A stretch of 64,000 nt of DNA from Vogesella sp. XCS3 (GCF_020616155.1 NZ_CP085530.1:929501-993500), one strand, 5' to 3'. Counted from the first letter of the stretch, positions 1-7,557 are shown. The notes: generated by a model from the sequence alone, not told the origin. Made by a program: numbers and translations.

Positions 1-807
1 GGCTAGATCGTCACCGGTCTGGCTGGCCTCTTCCTGCAGCACGTCGAGGAACTGCAGGCGCTTCAGCTGCAACTGGCTGGTCAGCACAAAGCGGATGCGC
101 TCGCGGTAGATCAGGCCCAGGCTGGTCACCTGCTTGCCGGCCTGAATGTGCTGGCGGATTTCCTCGGAGGTCAGATCGGTGCGAATCACTTTGACAACGG
201 CACCGTTTTCGCTGTGGTCTTCCAGCACCGCTTCGCTATCCAGTTCGAAGCCCTCGCCCGCCTCGCCTGCGGCTAACCAGTCCGTCATCAGGCTGTGGGG
301 TGACCGCGCAGTACGCGGCAACGCAGCTGGAAACGGCGGCAAGGCCTCGCGCAGGGTGGATACCAGGTTCTCCGCCTTGCTGGCCGTGCTGCTATCCACC
401 ATCAACCAGCTGCGGCCGTCATCGATATAGGCCATCACGCGGCCTGCCCGGGTGAATGCACGCGGCAGCAAGTCGTCGGTGATCTGGTCTTTGAGCGCTG
501 ACTTTTCCTTGCGGCCAACCTTGCGCAGCTCAGTGGCTTCAATCTCCGCCACCTTCTTATCCAGAAACTCGCGGATCACACCGGCCGGCAACACCTTGTC
601 TTCACGGCGCAGCGCCACCAGGCGGTAGCCGCGCGCCTCGTAAAGTGGGCCATCAACATGATGGGCCGGTGGTACCCAGCCTTCCCCGAACCAGTCCAGA
701 CCACCGGGAGGCGTGAATGGCCGTGCGGCCAATCTTTCACGCAGCTCATCGCTGTCGATTACGAACTCTGGCGACAGCTGAAAGAACGAGAGTTGTTTGA
801 ACCACAT
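1..807 (-). CDS. rdgC: Recombination-associated protein RdgC, C-terminus outside window
   Basis: RdgC is a ring-shaped DNA-binding protein that modulates RecA-dependent recombination; phages often carry a copy. The translation begins MWFKQLSFFQLS and keeps hallmark stretches of the E. coli protein: FTPPGG and GWVPP near residues 30-48, LPAGVI, LLPRAF, MVDSSTA and the DLTSEEIRQHI block. 269 of about 300 usual residues are present before the window edge; the 3' end is not seen. Its ATG overlaps the stop of the upstream exonuclease (TGATG), so it is the distal gene of a leftward, translationally coupled operon. Identification is firm; the prophage role is inferred from context. Confidence 0.92.
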   Translation of the reverse strand, partial: MWFKQLSFFQLSPEFVIDSDELRERLAARPFTPPGGLDWFGEGWVPPAHHVDGPLYEARGYRLVALRREDKVLPAGVIREFLDKKVAEIEATELRKVGRKEKSALKDQITDDLLPRAFTRAGRVMAYIDDGRSWLMVDSSTASKAENLVSTLREALPPFPAALPRTARSPHSLMTDWLAAGEAGEGFELDSEAVLEDHSENGAVVKVIRTDLTSEEIRQHIQAGKQVTSLGLIYRERIRFVLTSQLQLKRLQFLDVLQEEASQTGDDLA

Positions 808-1382
808 CAGGCGGCCTCCTTCTTGGCACCCAGCACATTGATTAATGTGGCCAGCACATCAGCTTCATGCTCTGCATCGTGCAGCGCGTGGTGCTTGATC
901 TTGTTGGCCGGAAACGCGGGCAGCTGGGTGTCTGGGTACATGTCCAGCGCCAGGCCCTTGAGGCTGCGCAGGCAGCGGTTACGGTGATACGGCCAACGCA
1001 GGCCAAGCTGGTTGAATGCGTCCTGCAGCTGGGCGTTGTCGAAGTCACTGCCGTTGCCCCATATCGGGTACGGGTTGAGCTCCAGCCATCTGGACAGCGA
1101 GTACATAGCCAGTGGCAGCGCGATGCGGCCAGGTGCCATGAACGCTTCCCCAAATGCCGCGGCATCCTGGTTGAACCACCAGCGCAGCGTGTCGTTGGTG
1201 ACCGCGCGTCCAGGCTGTCGCACCGCGGCTGGGAAGTGCAGCAAGCGGCGGTACCAGTGGCCAAGCACAATCGCCCGCCCCTGTTCTACTTCAACAGCCA
1301 CCGCCCCGATCGACAGCAGCACCGCGTCAGGGCCAGTACTCAGGGTTTCGTTGTCCACGATTACGTGACGGGTAGTCGTCAT
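807..1382 (-). CDS. DnaQ-like 3'-5' exonuclease (Rv2179c/ExoVIII-like fold)
   Basis: 191 residues. The DEDD exonuclease signature is visible: VIVDNETL near residue 10 supplies the first acidic pair (D-x-E), WGNGSDFDNAQL gives the second motif, and HHALHDAEHEADVL near the C-terminus is the HD...D motif. Families of this kind (PF16473-like) are common in phage left arms next to rdgC. The start was set at MTTTRHV because it overlaps the upstream stop as ATGA; the longer open frame upstream is not needed. It probably degrades single-stranded DNA or RNA ends during phage recombination; substrate is unknown. Confidence 0.8.
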   Translation of the reverse strand: MTTTRHVIVDNETLSTGPDAVLLSIGAVAVEVEQGRAIVLGHWYRRLLHFPAAVRQPGRAVTNDTLRWWFNQDAAAFGEAFMAPGRIALPLAMYSLSRWLELNPYPIWGNGSDFDNAQLQDAFNQLGLRWPYHRNRCLRSLKGLALDMYPDTQLPAFPANKIKHHALHDAEHEADVLATLINVLGAKKEAA

Positions 1383-1750
1383 GCGGTGGGCTCCGGTTGT
1401 GTTTCGTCCAGCTGAGCCAGTGCCCAGCCGCAGAAAGTTGGCGATAGCACGCCCAGCGTGCGGCATGGCTTGCTTGGCGCCGCATTCATCACGGCATAAG
1501 CCACCAGCGCCTGGAAGCTCTCTATCACGCTGGCTGGTGTTGTTGGATCGCGCAGCTGCTGCAGGATGGTGGCGCCCAGGCTGGCCAGGCTGGTGTGGTC
1601 AAGGTTGTGCAGTGTTGGCATCAGGGCGTACTCCTGAACGTTCAATGCTCTGGGCGGTACTGGCCCGGGCGACATATGGCTGAGCGTCATGTCTGTGCCC
1701 AGGAAGGCATCCCAGCGCGTGGTCTGGTACTGATAGAGGGTGTGGGTCAT
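1379..1750 (-). CDS. Conserved hypothetical phage protein
   Basis: 123 residues starting MTHTLYQYQ. No domain recognised. It is acidic to neutral, without membrane segments. Support for it being a gene is positional: its stop overlaps the exonuclease start (ATGA) and its own ATG overlaps the stop of the tiny upstream frame (ATGA), so it sits in an unbroken chain of coupled leftward genes ending in rdgC. Function not known. Confidence 0.65.
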   Translation of the reverse strand: MTHTLYQYQTTRWDAFLGTDMTLSHMSPGPVPPRALNVQEYALMPTLHNLDHTSLASLGATILQQLRDPTTPASVIESFQALVAYAVMNAAPSKPCRTLGVLSPTFCGWALAQLDETQPEPTA

Positions 1751-1851
1751 GGTTGGAACTGCTCCGCGGCCTGGGCCAGTGCAAGCACCAGGCTGCAAAC
1801 GCAGAACGTCACCAGCATCCGCAGGGCGGACTGGAGGATGCCTTTCAACAT
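1747..1851 (-). CDS. Tiny membrane peptide in the rdgC operon
   Basis: 34 residues, too short for usual gene callers. MLKGILQS is followed by a hydrophobic stretch (MLVTFCVCSLVLALAQA) that would span the membrane once or act as a signal sequence. It overlaps both neighbours by 1-4 bases (TGATG at its start, ATGA at its end), which argues for translation by coupling. The alternative is that it is only a spacer frame; no homologue is recognised. Confidence 0.45.
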   Translation of the reverse strand: MLKGILQSALRMLVTFCVCSLVLALAQAAEQFQP

Positions 1852-2030
1852 CACGCGGCCTCCGGCGGGGTGTAGCTCGGTTCGGCGCACACCTTCACGA
1901 TGCGGCCAAGGTTGCTCAACACTGTCATGCAGGCTGCGGCAGTGCTGCTGGCCAGCACGTCCATATCCCAACGACGACCATCACGCTCGGTGATGTGCAC
2001 GGTGATTTTCTTCATCGGTTTGGCTTTCAT
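1851..2030 (-). CDS. Small hypothetical phage protein, first gene of rdgC operon
   Basis: 59 residues starting MKAKPMKKITVHI. The start is fixed by a good ribosome-binding site (GGAGG five bases upstream on the minus strand). ITVHITERDGRRWDMDVLA looks like a short beta-rich fold; no family recognised. It heads the chain of overlapping leftward genes that ends in rdgC. Confidence 0.6.
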   Translation of the reverse strand: MKAKPMKKITVHITERDGRRWDMDVLASSTAAACMTVLSNLGRIVKVCAEPSYTPPEAA

Positions 2031-2041
2031 GCTGACCTCCG

Positions 2042-2070
2042 GAAAAAAAGAACCCCGCACGTAGCGGGGC
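2042..2070 (-). terminator. Rho-independent terminator, leftward
   Basis: GCCCCGC and GCGGGGC arms around a short loop, followed on the minus strand by a T-rich tract (seen as a run of A on the plus strand). It lies just upstream of the rdgC operon, so leftward transcripts arriving from pL would meet it before the operon, as with lambda tL sites. Confidence 0.7.
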
Positions 2071-2178
2071 AAAGGTGAGACAAGGAGAGAAACACACAGG
2101 GAAATCGGGTGGCCCGTGACGTGGGCCAGTCGCCGTGGCAGAATCTATTTGCCTATGTCATCAACCACGGAGAAAAGA

Positions 2179-2337
2179 ATGCCTTTTGACGGTAAACCAA
2201 ACAGCCATGTACCTCGCACGCCAGCCCCTGCACCTGCTCAGCCAGCCACGCCAGCCCCAACGCCAAAGCCTGGGAATCTGACACCGGCGTTTGATCACAT
2301 GCCGAGGACTCCGGCGCCGCCTCCAGGTAAAAAATAG
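2179..2337 (+). CDS. Small proline-rich protein
   Basis: 52 residues starting MPFDGKPNS, preceded by GGAGA. The sequence is mostly Pro/Ala/Thr with a duplicated motif, HVPRTPAP near the start and HMPRTPAP near the end, and ends in PGKK. No catalytic domain. It is directly followed (8 bases) by a two-helix membrane protein, so the pair probably forms one small rightward operon opposed to the rdgC genes. Function unknown; could be an adaptor or tail for its neighbour. Confidence 0.55.
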   Translation: MPFDGKPNSHVPRTPAPAPAQPATPAPTPKPGNLTPAFDHMPRTPAPPPGKK

Positions 2338-2345
2338 GAAACTCC

Positions 2346-2822
2346 ATGGAAAGCCACGAGCCAGAATTCAACCTAACCTACTCCATCCTTCTCGAGCAGA
2401 TGCACAGCGTCCTGTTTGGGCGGCTGGATCGGTTTTGTACCTTTGCCCAGCTGTTTCTTGGCACTGCTGTTGCCACTGATGTGGCAAACCCTATCGTCAG
2501 TGGCTTGTTCGTGGCATTTCTAGCTGCTATACAAATTACCTACCAACCAAGCGCAAAATCTGCCGAGGCGAAGCTTCAGCTGGCACGCTACTTGGAAATT
2601 CGGAAGCGTGCGCCAAGCCTGACGCCCGAGCAGGTTCAGGACGAAATCAACTCAATAGCGAGCAGTGACACTGAGGCAGTTGGCGCTCTAACGCATCCCG
2701 CGTGGTTAGCGACTGCCATGCAGACAGGCCGCCCTATTGATGATGCCGAATGGCGACGAATGACCCGCCTTCAAGCAGTGGCCTCTTGGTTTGCGGGCAA
2801 CCATCCGAAAAAAGCATCCTAG
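2346..2822 (+). CDS. Two-helix membrane protein, accessory
   Basis: 158 residues. A hydrophobic hairpin lies at about residues 28-62 (CTFAQLFLGTAVATDVANPI then SGLFVAFLAAIQI), followed by a cytoplasmic-looking helical region that ends NHPKKAS. The layout (two membrane helices then soluble helices) recalls SLATT-type effectors, but I see no diagnostic motif and make no assignment. It pairs with the preceding proline-rich gene. Base composition is lower in GC than the phage core, in keeping with acquired cargo. Confidence 0.6.
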   Translation: MESHEPEFNLTYSILLEQMHSVLFGRLDRFCTFAQLFLGTAVATDVANPIVSGLFVAFLAAIQITYQPSAKSAEAKLQLARYLEIRKRAPSLTPEQVQDEINSIASSDTEAVGALTHPAWLATAMQTGRPIDDAEWRRMTRLQAVASWFAGNHPKKAS

Positions 2823-3219
2823 CTAATCTGTTGGCCACTTACGGCGGCCAGTCGGACAAGCCGTTGGTTCAGGCCGCTCTCGCCTGTTTGTTGCTGGTAG
2901 TCGGTCACCACTCCCATAAAGCAGGGTTGCGGTCCCATTCAGTCCCCAGACAGAGGTGCTACAGCGGTACTCATGCGCTGCTGGTGACCAACACGGCAGG
3001 CTACTGGCGCGACGCATCAACCAGCGAACCGATATCTAGCGCTACTTGTAACCAGCGGCCTGTCGTGTTGGTGCTCGACTTCCCGAGCAGCCAGGCGAAC
3101 TGTGCTTTTACGTGGAACTCTCTTCGCCATTCCCCACGGCCTGCGCCCAGGCTGGTTTCCATAAATGCTCTTGTGCTAGGCTTTGCATTCCATTGTCAAA
3201 ACCACATCAGGAGCATGTT
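2823..3219. other. Intergenic stretch, no supported gene
   Basis: Open frames here on both strands (for example 2750-3223 plus, 2823-3020 minus) have no ribosome-binding site and unlikely composition. Only the last bases hold something clear: an AGGAG site for the gene at 3220. Confidence 0.5.
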
Positions 3220-3417
3220 ATGAATAAACGTAGCGCCGACACCCTAGCCATTAACTTCGCCATTCAAATCGCTAACACAGACCCAAACTTCTTTGGAGAA
3301 GGTGCCGCACTTTCTGCGCGAGCGGAGTATGTTGCGGACTTTATCAAGAACCTGTCTTCCCGCCTCCAAACAGACATTGATGAGGACGTGAGGCTGGATA
3401 GGATCACGCTGCGTTAA
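3220..3417 (+). CDS. Small hypothetical phage protein
   Basis: 65 residues starting MNKRSADTLAINFA, with AGGAG six bases upstream. Helical and mildly acidic; no family recognised. Its last codons overlap the convergent 49-residue gene by 14 bases. Support is the ribosome-binding site and plausible protein composition only. Confidence 0.55.
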   Translation: MNKRSADTLAINFAIQIANTDPNFFGEGAALSARAEYVADFIKNLSSRLQTDIDEDVRLDRITLR

Positions 3418-3553
3418 TTATCTTGGCTGCACTAACCAGCTGTGCAGCCAACTCACCAACATTACTCACGCCACCATTTGCTACATAGCCACAAAGTGCA
3501 TTAAGAATCATGTCTTTCTGCGCTTGGCTCAGCTTAACTTTTTGCCCTTCCAT
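3404..3553 (-). CDS. Small leftward protein downstream of pL
   Basis: 49 residues starting MEGQKVKLSQAQK. The start is chosen because AGGAGGT lies seven bases upstream on the minus strand; longer in-frame starts lack one. The sequence is helical (QKDMILNALCGYVANGG). It is the first gene after the strong leftward promoter at 3835-3863, the place where lambda has its early leftward regulators, but no similarity to N or other known products is seen. Confidence 0.6.
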   Translation of the reverse strand: MEGQKVKLSQAQKDMILNALCGYVANGGVSNVGELAAQLVSAAKIINAA

Positions 3554-3834
3554 ACTTACCTCCTGGTTGATCAACACGACTGCCGACTGTGGTACAGCGG
3601 GCATTTGTGTTGACCCTCTTTCGAAGGCCCCCCAGCCCCTCCACTCGTCATCTGAAGTTAAGGGCCATCCCATCGGTGCGCTTACGATCCACGCGCATTG
3701 TCCACCGCTCATGGGGCTTTTGGGGCTGGGTGTTCAGTCTTGCGCCCGTCTGCCTGACGGAATGCCCCGGACTGGGCGGGTGATGCTGTGATCTGTTAAG
3801 GAGCTGTGCACCGTGTGCGGTGCTGATGGGGTGA
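3554..3834. other. Untranslated leader between pL and first leftward gene
   Basis: About 280 bases with no convincing frame on either strand. As the leader of the pL transcript it is where antitermination or regulatory RNA sites could lie; I see no clear boxB-like pair by eye. Confidence 0.4.
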
Positions 3835-3863
3835 AATGTAAACTTTGGTTCTCATCATGTCAA
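3835..3863 (-). promoter_or_regulatory. Strong sigma70 promoter, leftward (pL-like)
   Basis: On the minus strand TTGACA (complement of 3858-3863), a 17-base spacer and TACATT (complement of 3835-3840). This is a near-consensus promoter reading towards 3553. The spacer and the -35 box are covered by operator sites, so it should be shut by the prophage repressor. Confidence 0.75.
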
Positions 3864-3894
3864 CCTTGGTTTGCATAAACTGATTACTTTAGTT
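3841..3894. promoter_or_regulatory. OL-like operator cluster
   Basis: AACTTTGGTT (3841-3850), AACCTTGGTT (3862-3871) and a weaker TACTTTAGTT (3885-3894). Centres are 21 and 23 bases apart. The same AACywwrGTT pattern occurs three times between the repressor and cro genes (9915-9972), so one repressor probably binds both clusters as in lambda OL/OR. Confidence 0.7.
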
Positions 3895-3959
3895 GTCATT
3901 GTTGCAACACCTACACATTGGCATAATCGATGTCATCGTCGTTTTTAAATGAGAATGTG

Positions 3960-4382
3960 ATGGAAATTATCTTTCTGACATGGTTGATTCTTGCCATCGG
4001 TGTCGCTGGTTTCGCAGATATACGTGGTCGTAGTGCGGCTGGATACGGGTTGTTAGCTTTCTTTTTGTCGCCAGTAATTGGGCTTATTGTTCTGCTGGTA
4101 ATCCCCGATCTGGCAGAGGAAGCAAAGAAGGAGCAAGCAAGACTATTAGATGAAGACCGCCGCGAAGAAGAGCGCAGGCGGCAACATGAGCTTGAGTTAG
4201 AGTCACTTCGGGCAATCACCCACAGCACTCAGCCGGCCAGCCAAAATGCTGCTGCAGCCAGTAGCACCATTGTGTCCATCGCTGACGAACTGGAAAAGCT
4301 AGCCGCACTGCGCGACAAGGGCGTGCTAACTGAGGTGGAGTTCATCAAGATGAAGATGGACCTGCTGGCACCCAAGGCATAG
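3960..4382 (+). CDS. Membrane protein with C-terminal SHOCT domain
   Basis: 140 residues from MEIIFLTW. Two membrane helices occupy roughly residues 3-20 and 34-50, then a charged coiled region rich in E and R (EEAKKEQARLLDEDRREEER), then a SHOCT-type ending (ADELEKLAALRDKGVLTEVE) near residues 110-130. SHOCT domains are short oligomerisation or binding modules found at protein ends. An in-frame ATG at 3930 is possible but no better supported. It leads a rightward group with the TerB-BRCT gene nine bases downstream. Role unknown, probably accessory. Confidence 0.7.
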   Translation: MEIIFLTWLILAIGVAGFADIRGRSAAGYGLLAFFLSPVIGLIVLLVIPDLAEEAKKEQARLLDEDRREEERRRQHELELESLRAITHSTQPASQNAAAASSTIVSIADELEKLAALRDKGVLTEVEFIKMKMDLLAPKA

Positions 4383-4390
4383 GACAAGCC

Positions 4391-5281
4391 ATGCACCTCG
4401 ACCACTACAAGTACCACCACTACACGGGCCCAGCCAGGCTGGAAAAATCGATCAACTCGCTGGTGGGTATCGTCGAAGGCATCACCATCGACCAGGCCGT
4501 GAATGCCCGCGAGGTTCAGTTCCTGAATGACTGGTTGGCCGAGCATGCCGAGGTGGCCAACCGGCACCCCTACAACGAGCTGATACCGGTACTGAACACT
4601 GCCCTGGCCGATGGCGTGCTGACCGCAGACGAGCGCGACGACATTCTGTGGCTGTGCAACAAGCTCCAGTCCTCGGAATTTTTCGACGCCATCACCACCG
4701 ACCTGCAACGCCTGCATGCCATCTTGGGCGCCATTCTGGCCGATGGGGTTATCACCGAAGCTGAGCTGACTGGCTTGTCTGCATGGCTGGCAGATCATGA
4801 TCACCTGCAGCGTTGCTGGCCTTACGACGAGATTCACAGCCTGGTGGTGAGCGTCATGGCCGACAAGAAGATCGACGAACAGGAACAGAAGATGCTGCGC
4901 AGCTTCTTTTCCGAGTTCATCGCCGTACTGGATGACCGCACCATCACCGCCCCGCCAGTGATGATCGATGGCGACATCGTGGGGCTCTGCGCGGTGTGTC
5001 CAGATATCGCCCTGCCTGGCAGCGTGTTCTGTTTCACCGGTGCATCCAGCCGTTACACCCGCAACCAGCTGGCCGACGTGGTGCGCCAGGCCGGCGGGGA
5101 GTTCGTAAACACGGTAACGCAGAAAGTGCACTACCTAATCATCGGCGCCGACGGTAACCCGTGCTGGGCGTATGCCTGCTACGGCCGCAAGGTAGAAAAG
5201 GCCGTGAAGATGCGCAAGGAAGGCTCGCGCATCCTGATCGTGCATGAGCACGACTTCCACGACGCAGTAGCGGACGCTTGA
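4391..5281 (+). CDS. TerB-like plus BRCT domain protein
   Basis: 296 residues. The first ~180 residues hold two helical repeats with acidic motifs (ADGVLTADERDDI, ADGVITEAELTGL, ADKKIDEQEQKML) typical of TerB-like folds. The last ~85 residues form a BRCT domain: GSVFCFTGASS, QLADVVRQAGGEFV, VHYLIIGADGNP and a conserved W-A-Y. BRCT domains bind phosphopeptides or DNA ends; NAD-dependent ligases carry a similar one. The gene is coupled to the SHOCT gene before it and to the tiny zinc-site gene after it (TTGA overlap). Domain calls are good; the biological role is open. Confidence 0.8.
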   Translation: MHLDHYKYHHYTGPARLEKSINSLVGIVEGITIDQAVNAREVQFLNDWLAEHAEVANRHPYNELIPVLNTALADGVLTADERDDILWLCNKLQSSEFFDAITTDLQRLHAILGAILADGVITEAELTGLSAWLADHDHLQRCWPYDEIHSLVVSVMADKKIDEQEQKMLRSFFSEFIAVLDDRTITAPPVMIDGDIVGLCAVCPDIALPGSVFCFTGASSRYTRNQLADVVRQAGGEFVNTVTQKVHYLIIGADGNPCWAYACYGRKVEKAVKMRKEGSRILIVHEHDFHDAVADA

Positions 5282-5436
5282 AGCTGGCCACCCTGCTGCT
5301 CTGCCGGCTGCTACGTCGGCACCAGTGGCAACGTAGACCGCCCAGCATTGAGTTCAGCACCATCTACCGGTGCAAACGGTGTGGGATGGTGCGTGTGCCA
5401 GGCGTCGGTGTGATTGATAGAGGACATAACGGATGA
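5278..5436 (+). CDS. Small DUF1660-like putative zinc-site protein, TTG start
   Basis: 52 residues, below usual length cut-offs. It starts at TTG overlapping the TGA of the TerB-BRCT gene and its own TGA overlaps the ATG of the next gene. CRLLRRHQW near the N-terminus and YRCKRCGMVRVPG near the middle supply a Cys/His site and a CxxC knuckle as in small phage proteins of the DUF1660 kind. Coupling on both sides makes translation likely. Confidence 0.65.
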   Translation: MKLATLLLCRLLRRHQWQRRPPSIEFSTIYRCKRCGMVRVPGVGVIDRGHNG

Positions 5437-5687
5437 AGACGAAGCTATTGGCCCTGGCCCTGCTGGTGTTGGGAGCTAACGCTTTGGCAGCCCCGCAAAT
5501 TCAAGACCCCGTACTGTACGCGGCACAGAAGAAGCAAAGCGGTGCCAAGTTCACCTGCGAGGGCAAGCACAAGTGCGGGCAGATGAACAGCTGCGACGAG
5601 GCCTACTTCTACCTGCAGCAGTGCGGTGTGGGCAAGCTGGACCGTGACAAGGACGGCATACCGTGTGAGTCGATCTGCGGTGGCTGA
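5433..5687 (+). CDS. Secreted Excalibur-domain protein
   Basis: 84 residues. A signal peptide (MKTKLLALALLVLGANALAA) is followed by an Excalibur calcium-binding domain: KFTC, KCGQMNSCDEAYFYLQQC and the loop DRDKDGIPCESIC, whose Asp residues fit an EF-hand-like site stabilised by Cys pairs. The protein should be periplasmic or exported. It is the last gene of the SHOCT/TerB-BRCT group. Such domains occur in secreted nucleases, but no nuclease domain is present here. Confidence 0.85.
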   Translation: MKTKLLALALLVLGANALAAPQIQDPVLYAAQKKQSGAKFTCEGKHKCGQMNSCDEAYFYLQQCGVGKLDRDKDGIPCESICGG

Positions 5688-5825
5688 TCTCCTTGACTTG
5701 TGCAAGGCATCATCATATTGACGGTGCCTTGGATGCATAAATTTCGATAGCAGGAAAGCCACAACATGCTTCAAGGGAACCAAACAACTACCATGCTGAC
5801 AAAGATATAACAAAATTGTGCTATC

Positions 5826-6230
5826 ATGAGCTACAAGATACTAGAGTGGATAGATGCACGGACTGATTCCGGTGCCTTCAGCGAACCATACGACCAGCTC
5901 AATGCGAAGGGCCAAGCAGCATGTGATACGCGACTTCTTTATCTAAGAGACCAGCAGCCTCATATGTGGCGGGATCCGAGTGCTAAAAAGTTAGACTGGA
6001 GTAAAGACTGTGACTGTAAAGACATCTATGAAATCAGATTTCTTGCAAACAACGTTCCGCAAAGACCTATGGGATACTTCGGCCCCAACAAAAATGAGTT
6101 TACCATCGTCATCTGGGTTACTCACAAAGGGAAGCAATACACTCCAAAAGAGTTCTGCGCTATTGCAAAAAAACGATGGGCTGAAGTTAGAAACGGCAAT
6201 GCAATTACCCGCGAGGTTGAGATCGACTAA
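5826..6230 (+). CDS. RelE/HigB-family toxin (Gp49-like)
   Basis: 134 residues. The core IYEIRFLANNVPQRPMGYFG, FTIVIWVTHKG and FCAIAKKRW follow the RelE/Gp49 fold pattern, in which the protein enters the ribosome and cuts mRNA. It is followed by an overlapping HTH gene, the HigB-then-HigA order. The local sequence is AT-richer than the phage core, a sign of acquisition. Activity is inferred. Confidence 0.75.
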   Translation: MSYKILEWIDARTDSGAFSEPYDQLNAKGQAACDTRLLYLRDQQPHMWRDPSAKKLDWSKDCDCKDIYEIRFLANNVPQRPMGYFGPNKNEFTIVIWVTHKGKQYTPKEFCAIAKKRWAEVRNGNAITREVEID

Positions 6231-6732
6231 ACCAAGCAAGCGGCTTAAAAAGTTATCCGATGTTGCTTACAGGAATGAAGTATCCGCACTCAACATTGCG
6301 AACTTGATTGCCACTCAAATCCGACTACTCAGGGAAAAGAATAATATGACCCAGTCGGATTTGGCAAAAGCACTAAACACTCAGCAAAGTGCAATTGCAA
6401 GACTTGAGGATCCTAGCTATGGGAAGTTTACTCTCAAGTCCATAATAAACATTGCAAGATTTTTTGATGTTTCAGTTTCTGTAGAAATAGTTTCGTTTTC
6501 AACTCATTTGCGTAGAACTGCAAACTTGCAAGCTGAAACAATTACGCCAAAGTCGTACCTAGAGGAGTTTGATCCAAGCACAGGCGAACCTCTTTGCACT
6601 CTAGATCTTCATCACGACAAGAGCGTTTTGTGCTTAACCAACTATGTAACGCCTGTTTACATTGACAATAGCGTATTTGTAAGCGGCTCCTCAGCTCAAT
6701 ACACCGCAGTTGATAAGTTATTCAGTTTTTAA
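6199..6732 (+). CDS. HigA-type antitoxin with XRE HTH domain
   Basis: 177 residues counted from the ATG at 6199, inside the end of the toxin gene; an earlier start is open but has no better signal. The HTH lies near residues 45-100 (IRLLREKNNMTQSDLAKALN, then SAIARLED and FDVSVSVEIV). The C-terminal ~75 residues are longer than in standard HigA and unassigned; they may bind the toxin or another ligand. It probably neutralises the preceding toxin and represses the pair. Confidence 0.7.
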   Translation: MQLPARLRSTKPSKRLKKLSDVAYRNEVSALNIANLIATQIRLLREKNNMTQSDLAKALNTQQSAIARLEDPSYGKFTLKSIINIARFFDVSVSVEIVSFSTHLRRTANLQAETITPKSYLEEFDPSTGEPLCTLDLHHDKSVLCLTNYVTPVYIDNSVFVSGSSAQYTAVDKLFSF

Positions 6733-6756
6733 TTCTTACCCTTGAAGAGATACCAA

Positions 6757-7059
6757 ATGGCACGAATCATCCAGCATGAAGAAAATGGCGCAATTGTTTT
6801 TTTCTCCATTGACGAAAATGCCAAACACATTGCTGCGGATGGCATTGGACCATGCATGATTGGCCCTGCCAATACAAAAGTGACTTTCATACAACAGGCG
6901 ATAACACAGCCAGGTGATTCGCAGATTAAAGAGATTGTCGCGACCATTAACATTCCTACTGCTGTGCTATTAGATCTAGCAAGAACTATAACTGAAACAT
7001 TCAAAGATCAGCCTGGATTGATTGATCTTCCAGCATCACAACTCAAATCTCATCTTTAG
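6757..7059 (+). CDS. Hypothetical protein after the toxin-antitoxin pair
   Basis: 100 residues starting MARIIQHEE with GAAGAGA upstream. A beta-rich N-terminus (GAIVFFSIDENAKHIAADGIG) is followed by a helix; no family recognised. It ends two bases before a strong terminator, so it is probably the third gene of the toxin-antitoxin cassette. Confidence 0.6.
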   Translation: MARIIQHEENGAIVFFSIDENAKHIAADGIGPCMIGPANTKVTFIQQAITQPGDSQIKEIVATINIPTAVLLDLARTITETFKDQPGLIDLPASQLKSHL

Positions 7060-7060
7060 G

Positions 7061-7085
7061 AAAACCCGCTTCGGCGGGTTTTTTC
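7061..7085 (+). terminator. Rho-independent terminator, cassette copy 1
   Basis: AACCCGC-ttc-GGCGGGTT stem then six T. An identical 25-base sequence recurs at 7558 and a one-base variant at 8315. Confidence 0.9.
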
Positions 7086-7184
7086 TTGGCCAGCCCTACC
7101 AACCGTAAGCCCCTCACCTGCAGTTCCTGCTACACTATACATATACGCAAAGTATTGTTGATGTACGAGCAAGGAGCGACTGCC

Positions 7185-7388
7185 ATGAGCCCATACTTCA
7201 AGCCAGACCCAGACAATCCAAGTGCTCACTTCATTAGCAATGAAGAAGCAAGGCGACTGCTCGTTGAGCTACACAGCCAAGATGCGCTAACAGATGAAGA
7301 ACTTGAGGCCATGCTACGGGAGCTGCATGGTGACGATGATGCCGGACACCCCCTCGCAGTTTCGAAAGAAGTACCACCCTCTGATTGA
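7185..7388 (+). CDS. Small acidic hypothetical protein
   Basis: 67 residues starting MSPYFKPDPDNPS, with AAGGAG eight bases upstream; an ATG at 7161 is less well placed. It is acidic and helical (DALTDEELEAMLRELHGDDDAG). No family recognised. It overlaps the next small membrane gene in another frame by about 60 bases. Confidence 0.5.
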   Translation: MSPYFKPDPDNPSAHFISNEEARRLLVELHSQDALTDEELEAMLRELHGDDDAGHPLAVSKEVPPSD

Positions 7389-7545
7389 TGTCGATGTACT
7401 GGAGTGGCTTGACAAGCAGAAGGCTAAGAAGGAACGGAAAGTCAGTAGGCTGTACTTCTGGTTAGACGTTACCTGGAACGTATGCTTCTGGATAAGTGTT
7501 TTGCTGGCGGTAAGCCTTTCCTGCTTTGTCTTATTTTGGTGGTAG
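7327..7545 (+). CDS. Small membrane-anchored protein
   Basis: 72 residues from MVTMMPDTP, with GGGAG six bases before the ATG. The C-terminal third is one membrane helix (CFWISVLLAVSLSCFVLFWW) after a basic segment (KQKAKKERKVSRL), predicting cytoplasmic N-in topology. It overlaps the preceding acidic gene and ends just before a terminator. Function unknown. Confidence 0.55.
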   Translation: MVTMMPDTPSQFRKKYHPLIDVDVLEWLDKQKAKKERKVSRLYFWLDVTWNVCFWISVLLAVSLSCFVLFWW

Positions 7546-7557
7546 CCATCAGTTTAC

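Noticed and set aside
2750-3223. 157-residue plus frame
   Set aside because: Overlaps the membrane-protein gene in another frame, no start signal; contains the leader of the gene at 3220.
3404-3712. Longer start for the 49-residue leftward gene
   Set aside because: The AGGAGGT site fits only the start at 3553; upstream residues look random.
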